A DNA stretch of 64,000 bases from Sphaerosporella brunnea. Lineage: Eukaryota; Ascomycota; Pezizomycetes; Pezizales; Pyronemataceae. The stretch lies in assembly GCA_008704415.1 (NCBI GenBank), contig VXIS01000031.1:1-64000 (forward strand), read 5' to 3'. This document shows, piece after piece, positions 48,028 through 57,500 of this stretch (the stretch's first letter is position 1; each line of letters opens with the position of its first letter). The position numbers were made by a program, and so were the translations under genes. The notes below the pieces were generated by a model. It saw only the letters and a program-made list of their open reading frames with translations. It searched no databases and was not told where the DNA came from.

Positions 48028-48904
48028 TCAAATCTTCGACTCCGTCTCCAGCGGGGGGAAATCGCGCACAAAGCTGGCACCATTAGCAACCGTTACCTTT
48101 CACAGAAGCAACAGGAACTTACTGCGCGGGACACTCATAACCGTCGGGGTCTGTGCAAGCCCGTGTCAGCCAAACCGTTTCGACTCAGGTATACATCCAT
48201 CAGACCACTCACTTTTGGTCAAATACAACTGATGGTACTCTTCAGCATCCCACCACTGTCCAACAGGAATAATCTTGGTCGTGATAGGACTTTTCCACCA
48301 CTGCTTCTGGACGGCCTCCGTGATACTCTTCGCTTTCGCCTCTTGCTCTGGCCCATGCGTAAAAATCGCGCTTCGGTACTGTGTGCCCACATCGGGACCC
48401 TGACGATCTGCAGTGGTGGGATCATGCATGCGGTAGAAGAAGTCCAAGATCTGGTCGTAGCCGATCTTCTCAGGATCGTAGAGAAGCTGTACCGATTCCG
48501 CATCTATGTACCCACGGATATCCGATCAGCCAGCCCCACGATGACGAAAAGCGCAGTATCGTGAGGGAGGGAGGGAGGGAGGGAGGGTGGCATACGCCCA
48601 GTAGTCCCCGCGCACACCTGGCGATAATTCGGATGGTCTGCGTCGCCGCCGCAGTATCCCACGCGGGCATCGATCAATCCCTTGCCATCAAACTTCTTCC
48701 GGAACAGGTGCTCGACGCCCCAGAAACATCTATGTAACTCTCACGTTTTAGCGGCGATGAATCGAGAGGAAGGGGAGAGCCACACCCTGCCGCCAGAGTT
48801 GCTTTCTCGGTTTTCGCTGGTAGAGACATGCCGCTGCCGATGGATGTAGTCGTGGTGCTGGTTGAAAAGGTTCTGATCAAGCGGTTAAGAAGGCCTGCGA
48901 CCAT
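48028..48904 (-). CDS. MXR1: peptide methionine-(S)-S-oxide reductase MsrA
   Basis: Five exons (48904-48786, 48729-48596, 48503-48213, 48150-48123, 48073-48028) give 205 aa. The first intron divides the catalytic motif: spliced, it reads [20 protein letters not shown] with the active-site Cys41. Further blocks are [56 protein letters not shown] and [20 protein letters not shown]. MsrA reduces the S-epimer of oxidised methionine using thioredoxin. The first 25 residues (Arg/Ser/Thr-rich, no acids) look like a mitochondrial presequence, and a second ATG at Met26 (MSLPAKTEK) would give a cytosolic form, so dual targeting is likely but inferred. Exon 4 is 28 bases. The second intron carries GGGA tandem repeats on the plus strand. 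Confidence 0.95.
48564..48588 (+). repeat. (GGGA)n microsatellite inside MsrA intron 2
   Basis: About six GGGA units lie on the plus strand, in the intron between exons 2 and 3 of the minus-strand MsrA gene. Four or more G triplets make quadruplex folding possible on the template strand. They are CCCT units in the transcript. Confidence 0.7.
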
Positions 48905-49385
48905 GGTAACAAAAAGGCGGGAGCTAGCACTCTTGAAATAAAGAGTGTTCGGACGGCAGAACGGCTTTAACGGCAGTGACAGCGGCGGTGCTGGTAGATA
49001 GCACTAAATCATAACAGTCGGTGCTTAAACATATCTAGGTACGCCTTCCATGATTGAAGGTGCGTGATCCATTGCATCATCATCCTTGTGTCATCCTTAC
49101 TAAATTCCAATTTATGGTTACGGGTGACAGGCAACTTTTATGTGAAGGAGCCTTACTAATGTGTGGCTTCCCGTCAACATTTCGACATTAAACTTACTAA
49201 GTACTCAAGGAGTTACCGGAACACATGAATAAATTGAATTGTTCCACGTCCCTCTCACTCAATTCTAATACCATTCCCCCAAAAAGAAACACCGATAAAC
49301 ACTAAAAAAAGGGAACCTAGTTGCTCAGGCAACGTAAAGAGAAACAAAAGGCATCATAGCAAGCGCACGCAAGTAAGGAAGCATT
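48905..49385. other. MsrA upstream region and PEP12 3' flank
   Basis: The presumed MsrA promoter is at 48905-49050. The downstream side is A-rich. No gene or repeat was identified. Confidence 0.45.
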
Positions 49386-50309
49386 CTAGCCCAAGAAAAT
49401 CTACCCTAAGTCAGCACGGATTACCAAGAATCTCAGAATCAAGCCAACTCACCGCCAACAGCACTACCGTCAAAACCACCGACAAGATCAGCAGCAGGCA
49501 ACACGCCCTATTCCTGGCACTTTTCTGGTACCTGGCCGCACTCCTAAGTTCCAAATCCGCCGCCTTGTGGTCCTGGGCAACATTCTCGATGTTTGCATCG
49601 ATCATGTCCAACTGATCGCCCTGTGCATTCACCATCGTCCCCAGGTCGCGGAAGATATCGTTCAGCTCTGTGATTCCCCGCTCGATGCTGCGGATCTCTT
49701 CCTCGCGCTGGATAATCAGGCTTTCGTGGAACTCGACTTCGTTCTGGTCTGCGAGCGCTGCGGCCTGCGCTTGCTGCGCTTGAACGAGGGGGACTTCGGG
49801 ACCAGACGGTTCGTCAGTGTAGCTACCTCTTATCAGTGGCCCTAATTTCCCAAAAGAAGGGGGTAGTCCAACCGCTCCGGATCTTCCTCATGAACATTCC
49901 TCTTAACCGCCGCGACATACTGCCTCGTTTTCTCAGCGCTCAGTCGCTGCGCCGCCTGGAAATCCGCCATCGCACTCGTCAACTGGCTCTGCAGCTTCTC
50001 CTGTGTATATTTCATCGCCGGACTCGGGTCCTCCCACGCCTTGACCCGCTTCACCCCGTCGCTGACGTCGCGGAAACCCCGGCGCGTCTCCTCCAGCAAC
50101 TTGCTAACCCGCTGGCGCACCGCCTCCGAGTCCTTCTTGCTGCCGACGAGCGCGAGCTGCCGGTTCAGCTGCGTGATGTTGCTGGTGAGCGTGAAGAGGC
50201 GCGCCGACAGTGATGTCGTTAGCGAGCTGAAGGCGGGGTCGTCGCTGTAGCCTGTGCCGCGCGCAGTCGTGGGCTGCGCTTCCAGCGAGGGGAGGCGGTC
50301 GAACGACAT
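49386..50309 (-). CDS. PEP12: endosomal/vacuolar syntaxin (Pep12-like Qa-SNARE)
   Basis: Three exons (50309-49873, 49822-49453, 49400-49386) give 273 aa. The N-terminal helical (Habc-like) part covers residues 20-140 (TSLSARLFTLTSNITQLNRQ; KYTQEKLQSQLTSAMADFQA). The SNARE helix (HESLIIQREEEIRSIERGIT, ELNDIFRDLGTMVNAQGDQL) has the Gln of the zero layer. A C-terminal membrane anchor follows, LLLILSVVLTVVLLA completed by IFLG. Pep12 mediates fusion at the prevacuolar endosome. The first intron (GTTGGA donor) removes an in-frame TAG and joins EEDPER to YTDEPSG. The last exon is 15 bases including the stop. If the last intron is kept, the protein instead ends SWLDSEILGNPC, a polar tail. Confidence 0.9.
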
Positions 50310-51373
50310 TGTGATTTGCGGGTTCGGATGTAAGAAGTTGGTGGTTGTCGTTAGGCTTAGTGTGTGAGGAGGTGTAGGGTGGTCGCCGTCGTCAGAAGCT
50401 GTTGCTTGTGCTTTTGCTTGGCGGCAGGAACCTGTTATCCGCCTCGGAGTACCGTAGAATCTCGCGTAGATGGGATACCTGGCGAAGTCACTGAGCCGCT
50501 GAGGCAAAGTCACTTCAACTTTCAAGGAATCACATCATTAGCGACTTGAGATTACATAAGTACATAGCGTGCTCTCTGGGAGCATCCCAGTTTCGCCATT
50601 ATCGTAACTTGGCCAATTCCACAGTCATGGTGAGAAGTCGGTCATAGTGCAACAACCTCCACCGCAGCATCCTGAAACTTTCATAAAAAGCCTTTGTTGA
50701 TGTGGTGGAGGGACGGGCGGCGAGACGAGCGGACATCACGGTGTCGCGAGCGACAGCCCTCGCCGCTGGTCTCAATAACTCCTCTCTTGACCGATCGACC
50801 GCCTATAGCCCATTTTCACGAGGAATTCCATCACCGCTCGCACCATAGTATACGTATCACTCCGCTCCATATCCCCTCACGAGACGGTCTTCCGGGGGTG
50901 CTGAAGATCTCGAGATATCAAGAGCGAAGATAGGAAGCTCTAGAAAGCGTAAGGCTTTGGAGTAGGTAGTAGATATTGAACGAGGTTGCTGCTGCGTCAT
51001 ACTTGCTGGAAACACTTTTCGAACTTTCTGAAAACCCGAGTTTCGTCATACCCAACTGCTACTGCTAACGTCTAAAAATGATAGATATCTTATGAATCCC
51101 CTTAAAACCATGGACCATTTACAGCCGAACAATCCAAATCATGAACTCCCATTCGCCGCCATAGCTTTTAGAACCCAGCATAGATTCCTCTCACTCGTTG
51201 TCTGGTACAAAATCTCGGGCGAAATAAGCTTCCTCCACGAGCGCTCATTCAGGCTCTGTCCGAAGCACATCGAAGCACCCGCCTTCGATGATCGCATCCG
51301 ATCCATGGGCCATCTGGCAAGGACCCATCTCGTATATATTTCACACCAGATGCTCACCGAGAGGACCCCATTT
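50310..51373. other. intergenic region including PEP12 promoter
   Basis: It contains a GTCACT-family hairpin remnant at about 50448-50520 (listed separately). No supported gene; frames near 50694-50933 lack domains. The right side is the DRE2 3' flank. Confidence 0.4.
50448..50520. repeat. GTCACT-family hairpin remnant upstream of PEP12
   Basis: It shares TACCGTAGAAT with the element at 62436 and CTGGCGAAGTCACTGAGCC plus GGCAAAGTCACT with the element at 52750. The right arm is degenerate. It lies about 140 bases upstream of the PEP12 ATG. Confidence 0.6.
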
Positions 51374-52477
51374 TCACAACTGGTCATCCATCATGTCAAT
51401 GTGCACCTGTTCTCCAGGCTTGAAAGCAGGCAGACCGATGTACGGACATCCCGAGCATCTACTAATGCGTCAGAAATCGAACTCGAGAACCATTTCCCGC
51501 AACGTGACATGACATACCTGAAAGCATCACCCAAGTAGCAGTTACCACAAGAGCTTGCCTTGCCCTCTACGGTAAAATCAATTTCAGCCAGATCATCGGC
51601 GTTGAGTTTGACGCCCGCAGCGGCCTTCGCCTTGGCTGCAGCCAAAGCTTTGTCCGCCGCGGATCTCTTCTCTGCGTCTTCCTGTTCCAGCTGCTCCTTC
51701 AGACCACAAGTGCAGTCCTTGCATGCTCTACGGCGCTTTCCAGCCTTCGGCCGACACTCCGCAGCTGCCCAACGATTAGTCATGCCCTCCAAGCTGAAAA
51801 CATAAGGTAGACCTACGAATCTGCACGGGCGTTGCCAAGTCCTCATCTTCCATCAACTCGTCCTCATCAATCAACTCATCATCCTCCAAGTCGTTGGCAC
51901 TCAAATCCATAAAGCCCAGCCCATTGGTGGCCAGTGGCACAGGCACCGGTGAAGCAATTACTGGCTTCGCAACAACCGGCTTGACCACCCCCTTTGCGGC
52001 AGCGGTTGGCCGCTTTCTCAGGTTCAACGCTACACTCTTCTGGCCTCCAAAGTGTGGCTTCACAGCTACCGTTCCCTCCTCTGCCGTATCCTCTACCAAG
52101 AACCCCACCGTCAAAAATCCCAATCGGTCCTTTACCCAGTTCTCCTTGTCCGTTCCCATCGCGCGCCAGCGCCCGTTCGGCGCCATTGCGGCGAGTACTT
52201 TCTCGAGCAGCAGCTTTTCAAAGGTGGGAGCGGGAGCGCTGGAGGATGGGTCTGACAGCAGGAGAACGGCGGAGTAAATCGAGTCTGGTAGCGAAGCGAG
52301 GTTCAAGGCGAGCCGATCAAGCATTTGAACATCTGCGCTTGCACGATCGACTGTAGAGAGCGCATTTTCGAGGACTTCTGGGTGCGAGGAGACTGATGGC
52401 GTGCAGAGAATTAGAGTGCGCGGGGCAGCAGCGACGGGGTTGAAGTCGCTGACGTCGATGAAGTGAGGCGGAACCAT
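51374..52477 (-). CDS. DRE2: Fe-S cluster assembly protein Dre2 (anamorsin/CIAPIN1)
   Basis: Three exons (52477-51817, 51764-51518, 51458-51374) give 330 aa. The N-terminal methyltransferase-like domain (about 1-140) is followed by an acidic linker ([15 protein letters not shown]). The C-terminal CIAPIN1 domain carries both metal motifs. Motif A is [20 protein letters not shown], binding the [2Fe-2S] cluster. Motif B is [20 protein letters not shown], the twin CX2C separated by seven residues. Dre2 receives electrons from the diflavin reductase Tah18 at an early step of cytosolic Fe-S assembly. Both introns fall inside or next to the CIAPIN1 domain and are needed to keep all cysteines. The protein ends [14 protein letters not shown]. 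Confidence 0.95.
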
Positions 52478-52749
52478 TGTGAGTTTTCTTCGTTTACTTA
52501 TTGCTTGGGTTGGTGGAGTTATAGAGCGGAAGCTGGGTTGCAAATCGTCGTAAATGATATCGGAGAGCCGAAGAGAAGAGTCAATACAGAAAAAAAAAAG
52601 GTTGTGATGACACACACCCCGCTGGGAAGCTGGTGCATGTAGGAGCAAGTCCGAGCAACGCATTTCTAATCACAGATTAACCTTAAGCGGTCAAGCCGGA
52701 TGCAGGGATCCAAATTGTGGGGAAAAGCTAACTAGGAAAGTTTGCTGGG

Positions 52750-52868
52750 CTACCGCATAAACTCAGAAGCAAGAGACTGGCTAAGTCACTGCGCCATATG
52801 GCAAAGTCACTAAGCCTACATGGCGCAGTGACTTAGCCCATTCTCTTGCTCTCGAGTTTTTACGGTAG
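52750..52868. mobile_element. GTCACT-family hairpin element (MITE-like)
   Basis: The two arms of about 49 bases (52750-52798 and 52820-52868) are near-perfect inverted copies. They start CTACCG, contain AGCAAGAGA, and end in an exact GGCTAAGTCACTGCGCCAT. The loop carries another GGCAAAGTCACTAAGCC. No coding capacity. Confidence 0.8.
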
Positions 52869-53321
52869 TAATACAGACTACGCATTACAAAGTGAGTGAC
52901 GTGAAGATTTCAACGCTCGTCGCCACAACATCATCCTGCCACAAAGACCCCGCATATTATCCCGCTGCAAAGACTGCAATATATTATTTTCTACATACAG
53001 AACCGAAAACGACTTCGGAATTCAACGTTGCCAGCCTGCAAACCACGGTGCAAAATTACCTTGAGCGCGTTACACGCAGGACCTGTGTCGCAGTTACCGT
53101 CAAAGGGTCGACCTGGATCACCAATTGAACAGCTGCCAGCCAAAAAAAAATAAAGGCGGCCACCTCAAAGACCCATTGATTGACGAGCTGCTACAGATTG
53201 ATGAGAACCACACGAACATAAATCGGGACGCGTCGCGTTGCACCCACTATTGCCGATTTTGCCACAAGCCCTCAGCATCAAGAAATGGCCCCCGAGCCAA
53301 GAGACATGCAGCGTTTCAGTA

Positions 53322-54032
53322 GGGAGGTTCTGCTAAAAATTTTGCACGAGAACGTGCACGCAACAGGGGTACAAAATGGGTTTGGCTCGTTCACGGCGAA
53401 AGAGAGGTTCTGGCACTTCTCTGCACGAGAACTTGCACGATGATAACTAAGCGCGCCATGACACAACTAAGCGATATCAAAATTCGCTTACAGCGAACAC
53501 CAGAACATCGACATGAACAGCGGAAAGAGTGCCAGGGAGCGGGCAGATGGCGCAATGAAGCAGCGAATTTGACAGTTCAATGATATAAATACCTCCTTCT
53601 GCAGGATTATACGCAATGTGTCTTTTCAATGTATAGTCTTTGACGACACGAGTCGGTCAGGAAAGTAATGTTGCTAGGTAGTGTATGCGACGCTGTCTAT
53701 GCATCAAAAGTTGCGGCAGTGGGCTTTCGGCGGCTTCAAAGGCGGCAAGAATAATTGTGGTGAGGGTGGCGGAGTTCAGGTCTATGTTCTCAACTTTGGG
53801 TGGAATTGTGAAGCCGTGAGAGTGGAATAAAAATTTATAGGTACGTCCGCAACAGCCAATCAGAGCGTTTGTTTACACTTCTACGTGCACGCTAATTTTT
53901 GCACGATCATCGTGCTTTGCACGTTGGTTAAAACCACTGGGTGAATTCCCCTTGTCCGCGCTTTGCTGTTTCAGGCCCGTTGCTGTGGTTACACGTGCAC
54001 GTTCTCGTGCAAAATTTCCAGCAGAACCTCCC
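53322..54032. mobile_element. 711-bp MITE-like element with 39-bp TIRs and TA duplication
   Basis: The terminal inverted repeats start GGGAGGTTCTGCT and continue through AAATTTTGCACGAGAACG to GTGCACG, and match at 37 of 39 positions between ends. TA flanks both sides (53320-53321 and 54033-54034), the target duplication of Tc1/mariner/pogo-type elements. Extra TGCACG(A/T) motifs occur just inside each end (about 53420-53440 and 53880-53930), as expected of subterminal transposase-binding sites. The interior encodes no transposase, so it is non-autonomous. Confidence 0.85.
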
Positions 54033-54166
54033 TAGTGTTTTTCTGCACTCGAGCTTAGCTCCCGAGCTCTCTGTCAACCCCATATGACGTCATGCCACCG
54101 ACCCAAGCTTCACATCGCCCTCCTTCAGCCGTGTTTTAGAGTACCGATCGGTGAGATAACGAATCC

Positions 54167-54378
54167 GTGAGATAACGAAAGATAAGATCAAACTTCCTTA
54201 ATCTTGATGACCCCACCAAATTTTCCAGCGAGTCGACGGCCCGCGGGCGACAGAAAGCATTCAAAATGGCAAAGATACAGGCACAGGACGTGAATATATG
54301 AATTCATTGTTTGTAGGAAGTTCTCTTCGATAGTGACGAGCTTTCGATTAGGTGTGATCTTATCTTTCGTTATCACAC
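54167..54378. mobile_element. short inverted-repeat element near PRP8 3' end
   Basis: The left arm 54167-54190 (GTGAGATAACGAAAGATAAG then ATCA) and the right arm 54355-54378 are inverted copies matching at 23 of 24 bases. A second partial copy GTGAGATAACGAA lies immediately left at 54151-54163. Just inside, ACTTCCT and AGGAAGT extend the pairing. No clean target duplication was seen. It lies about 150 bases beyond the PRP8 stop. Confidence 0.65.
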
Positions 54379-54529
54379 TACTTTAGTACATATCGGAAAA
54401 AAAAAAAACAAACAACCCAAACACAAGAGAAACCAAACCGGATGAACAAAAAACACGTAGTCCCATCAGCATCATATCCTATACACCTGCATCAAATTTT
54501 ACATCACTCCCCGCTCCCAAAGAGCCCAT

Positions 54530-57500
54530 TCACTCAAAGTTATCCGTCCGATCCACCCACACATCCTCCAGCTGATCAAAGTTCTGGAAATGCAGCGGTC
54601 GATGAACATCCGCATAGTAATCCAGTGGCCTATCAATCTTAACGTGATACGGCTTCTTCTCAGTCTCGGCGCTGAAGCTAGCACCCAAAAACGAGTAATT
54701 CCAAATACCATGCTCGGGAACCAAGAAAGATCCCATAATCTTGTCAGAGAGCAGAAGCTGACACTTCTCACCCATGTTCGTCTGGAAACCAGGTGGCATG
54801 TCATTGCCCATATCCTTGTTCTGCGCGCCCCACTCAAATCCTGCAGGGGTAAGGCTGTAAGCCGCCAGCGACACAGATCCCGCCTTGAACGAAACAGTCA
54901 TGGTGATCGTTTTCTTGTCCCACTCGGGGTGCGCAGCCATGAGCCTGGCGTGCTGAGTGGTGTCGAAAGCGTTCAGATACGGCGCCTCATTCGGCTGTGC
55001 CCAAGTGTGGATCCATCCAAGTGGCTCGAGCCCGTTCTCTTTGGTGAGATACTCATGCTGGGGCAGCTTGTGCGGGAGCTGCACGCTGTTGAGACCCCCA
55101 ATCTGTGGAACCATTGCAATGTACCGAATTTCCTTCACCTGGTCATTGTCCGGCGGCGACGAGCCGTACAGGAACCCAGCCACCTGCATACGAAGATCCG
55201 AAATCATGATGAACCGCTTGAGGATGTTCTTCGGCATGATGTACGTGTACTGACCGTTATCGGCGATGTCGTCCGAGGAGATGTAAACGTTGTCCGCGCG
55301 GGTCCGCAAGTTGCTCGAAGCGATGGCACGGTTTCTCCACTCGGTCTTGGAGGCAAACGCCTGCTGTTCATATTGAGTCATCGTTGTGACGATCATCTCA
55401 TCGCCATGCACGTTTGTGGTCTTCGTCGTGACAGCTGTAAGCTGCTGCGCCTCTTGCTGTTGGCTCTCAATCTCGGCCGCTTGCTGGCGCTGCATAGAGG
55501 GTGCGCTGATCTCCATACCCAGGATAATATCCCTCACCTCGCTGCTGGTTAAACTGGAGACATTGACGTTGTTCTTTTTACCATAGTCGTTGAGGATGAG
55601 ATCACGCAACTGTGTCTCGACCTTGACCCAGTCGTCGTCGGACAACGATGGCCAGATGTGATGCTCCTGAGTGATGACTGTCTTATCCGGTCGGAGAAGT
55701 AGTTTCGTCTTGTCCTGGTTGACGTGCAAGGCACGGAGTATCAGAATCAGTCGGGAGAACGCCGTGTACGAGGATACTGATTTTGTCCAGTCGTCGTAGA
55801 GGTTGAAGAGCACCATTTGGGGCTCAGTGGCGCGCAGGATCATGTCGCCGAGCTTCTCAATCTTCATGGCAGCCTGGAACGGCAACTGCAATTCCGATGC
55901 GCGGATAGAGATGTTAGGGAAGTCAAGCAGATGCACCTCGAGAGGATCCAGAAGACCCTTTCTTGTGACGATAAGTTGCTTTGGCTGCTCCTCAACAGGC
56001 AGGGATCGGATCAGGGCAGCAACTTCCTCCGCAGTTTTCCATTTCGCCAACTGACCAAGACGCTTCTGGCCAGCCCATACTGACGTGTGGATGATCTTCA
56101 AGAACAACTGTCCGGACCGGGGGTTTAAGATGAAGATAGCACCGTTGATGGGTTTTGTTGTCAAGTTACCCTCGAAAGTCTTGTGTACCGTGACTCGATA
56201 GGTGTTCGTGTCGTCGATGAAGAGCTGGATCTGATTGCTGAAAAGTTCCGAGTAGTTCTGAGAGTTCAAGAACTCCTGGTTGCTCTCTGAGGCATACAAC
56301 TGAAGACCCTTTCGGATACGTTCACGCAGAACATAGAGTGCGGGATTCGCCTTCATAATCTTGGCCATGGCCTGCTGAATGAGTTGCTTCAAACCAGGGA
56401 ACCATTGACCATATGCGTCGTAGAGGTTGTAAGCCAGATCGATAGCAATCATGACACCGGTAGGAGAGGGATAGATGGAAAGCGAATCGGTGGTGTAGTC
56501 AAGGAACTTCGCACGGACATATCGGCTGACATCATGACTGTCATAATCGCCGTAGCGCAACTGAACATCAACCCAGAACTTGTTCGTCGAGTGTTGCTCA
56601 ATCGTGTCTTTCGTGTCATGAAGCAAGCTTGGTCTGGTCACATTCCACTTGTATGCTGCAAACAAGAGAATATCAGCGCAGGAGCTGTTCATCTTGTACG
56701 ACTTTCGGGGGTGAATCTGTTCCTTCTGAACGGTCTCGATTCCCAAACTCTCCAACTCTTGGTCAAAGACCTGGCACAGATCCATGACGACTGACTCGTG
56801 AATCTTCTGCCACAAATGGGCGCGGAAGATCTGGATCAGGGAAATCTTCAACGTAGGAATCTTTCCGTGCAGGAAGATACCGGTAAGATCAAGCTGGACC
56901 TGGAAACCGACATACACATTCGCTCGGTTGATGGTGGGACTCCACCACAATGTAAATCGACGGTTCGGGATCTGGTTGAGACCGGAGCGCTGGGCGTTGG
57001 TCAACTTCTTGAACTTCATACTCTCCTCAAACCCGGAAGCCTTCTCCCAGAAGAGACCCTCCCAACTGGGGAATGCCGTGGCCTTGAAGAGGGTGTGCTC
57101 GAGAATAGTCTCAACACCACCCAGGGCTTGGATCACGTCAGTTCGGTAGGCGTTCAAGTTCCACAGCTTTCCGTCATGTCGCTGTGATGTCCACCAGAAA
57201 GGATTGGATTTCTAAGAACTGAATTAGCATCATCGACGAACAAGGAACGCAGACATGTGCTTACCATCATCGAGTAAATCTTGAACTCTGTCCGCACACG
57301 CCATCCCTTATCAAAGGCCAATGTGCTTCGGTCTTTCTGGAACAACGTGTTGATTCTGGGAATACCGCGGTCCCAAGAATCCTCCAAGTCCTCCAATGTC
57401 AGCCTGCGATTTTGCTGGTTGGCCTCCTGCCGCTTCTGGGCATATTCGGACCAGACACGTGCAGAGTCGATGAACTCCGATTCCCAAGGCTGAATGTATC

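Larger units (their letters stand above)
52478..54529. other. intergenic region rich in inverted-repeat elements
   Basis: Between the DRE2 start and the PRP8 stop lie at least three inverted-repeat elements (52750-52868, 53322-54032, 54167-54378). The spacer 52892-53160 is open for 79 codons from a GTG but lacks a domain. No gene is supported. Confidence 0.6.

Noticed and set aside
51092..51538. Plus-strand frame over the DRE2 3' end
   Set aside because: Antisense to DRE2 exons; no domain.
52892..53320. Transposase remnant beside the TA element
   Set aside because: The 79-codon frame starts at GTG and shows no transposase motif; it also lies outside the terminal repeats.
54590..55552. Long plus-strand frame (320 codons) antisense to PRP8
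   Set aside because: It mirrors the highly conserved Prp8 coding strand; no domain, no start context. Shadow frame.
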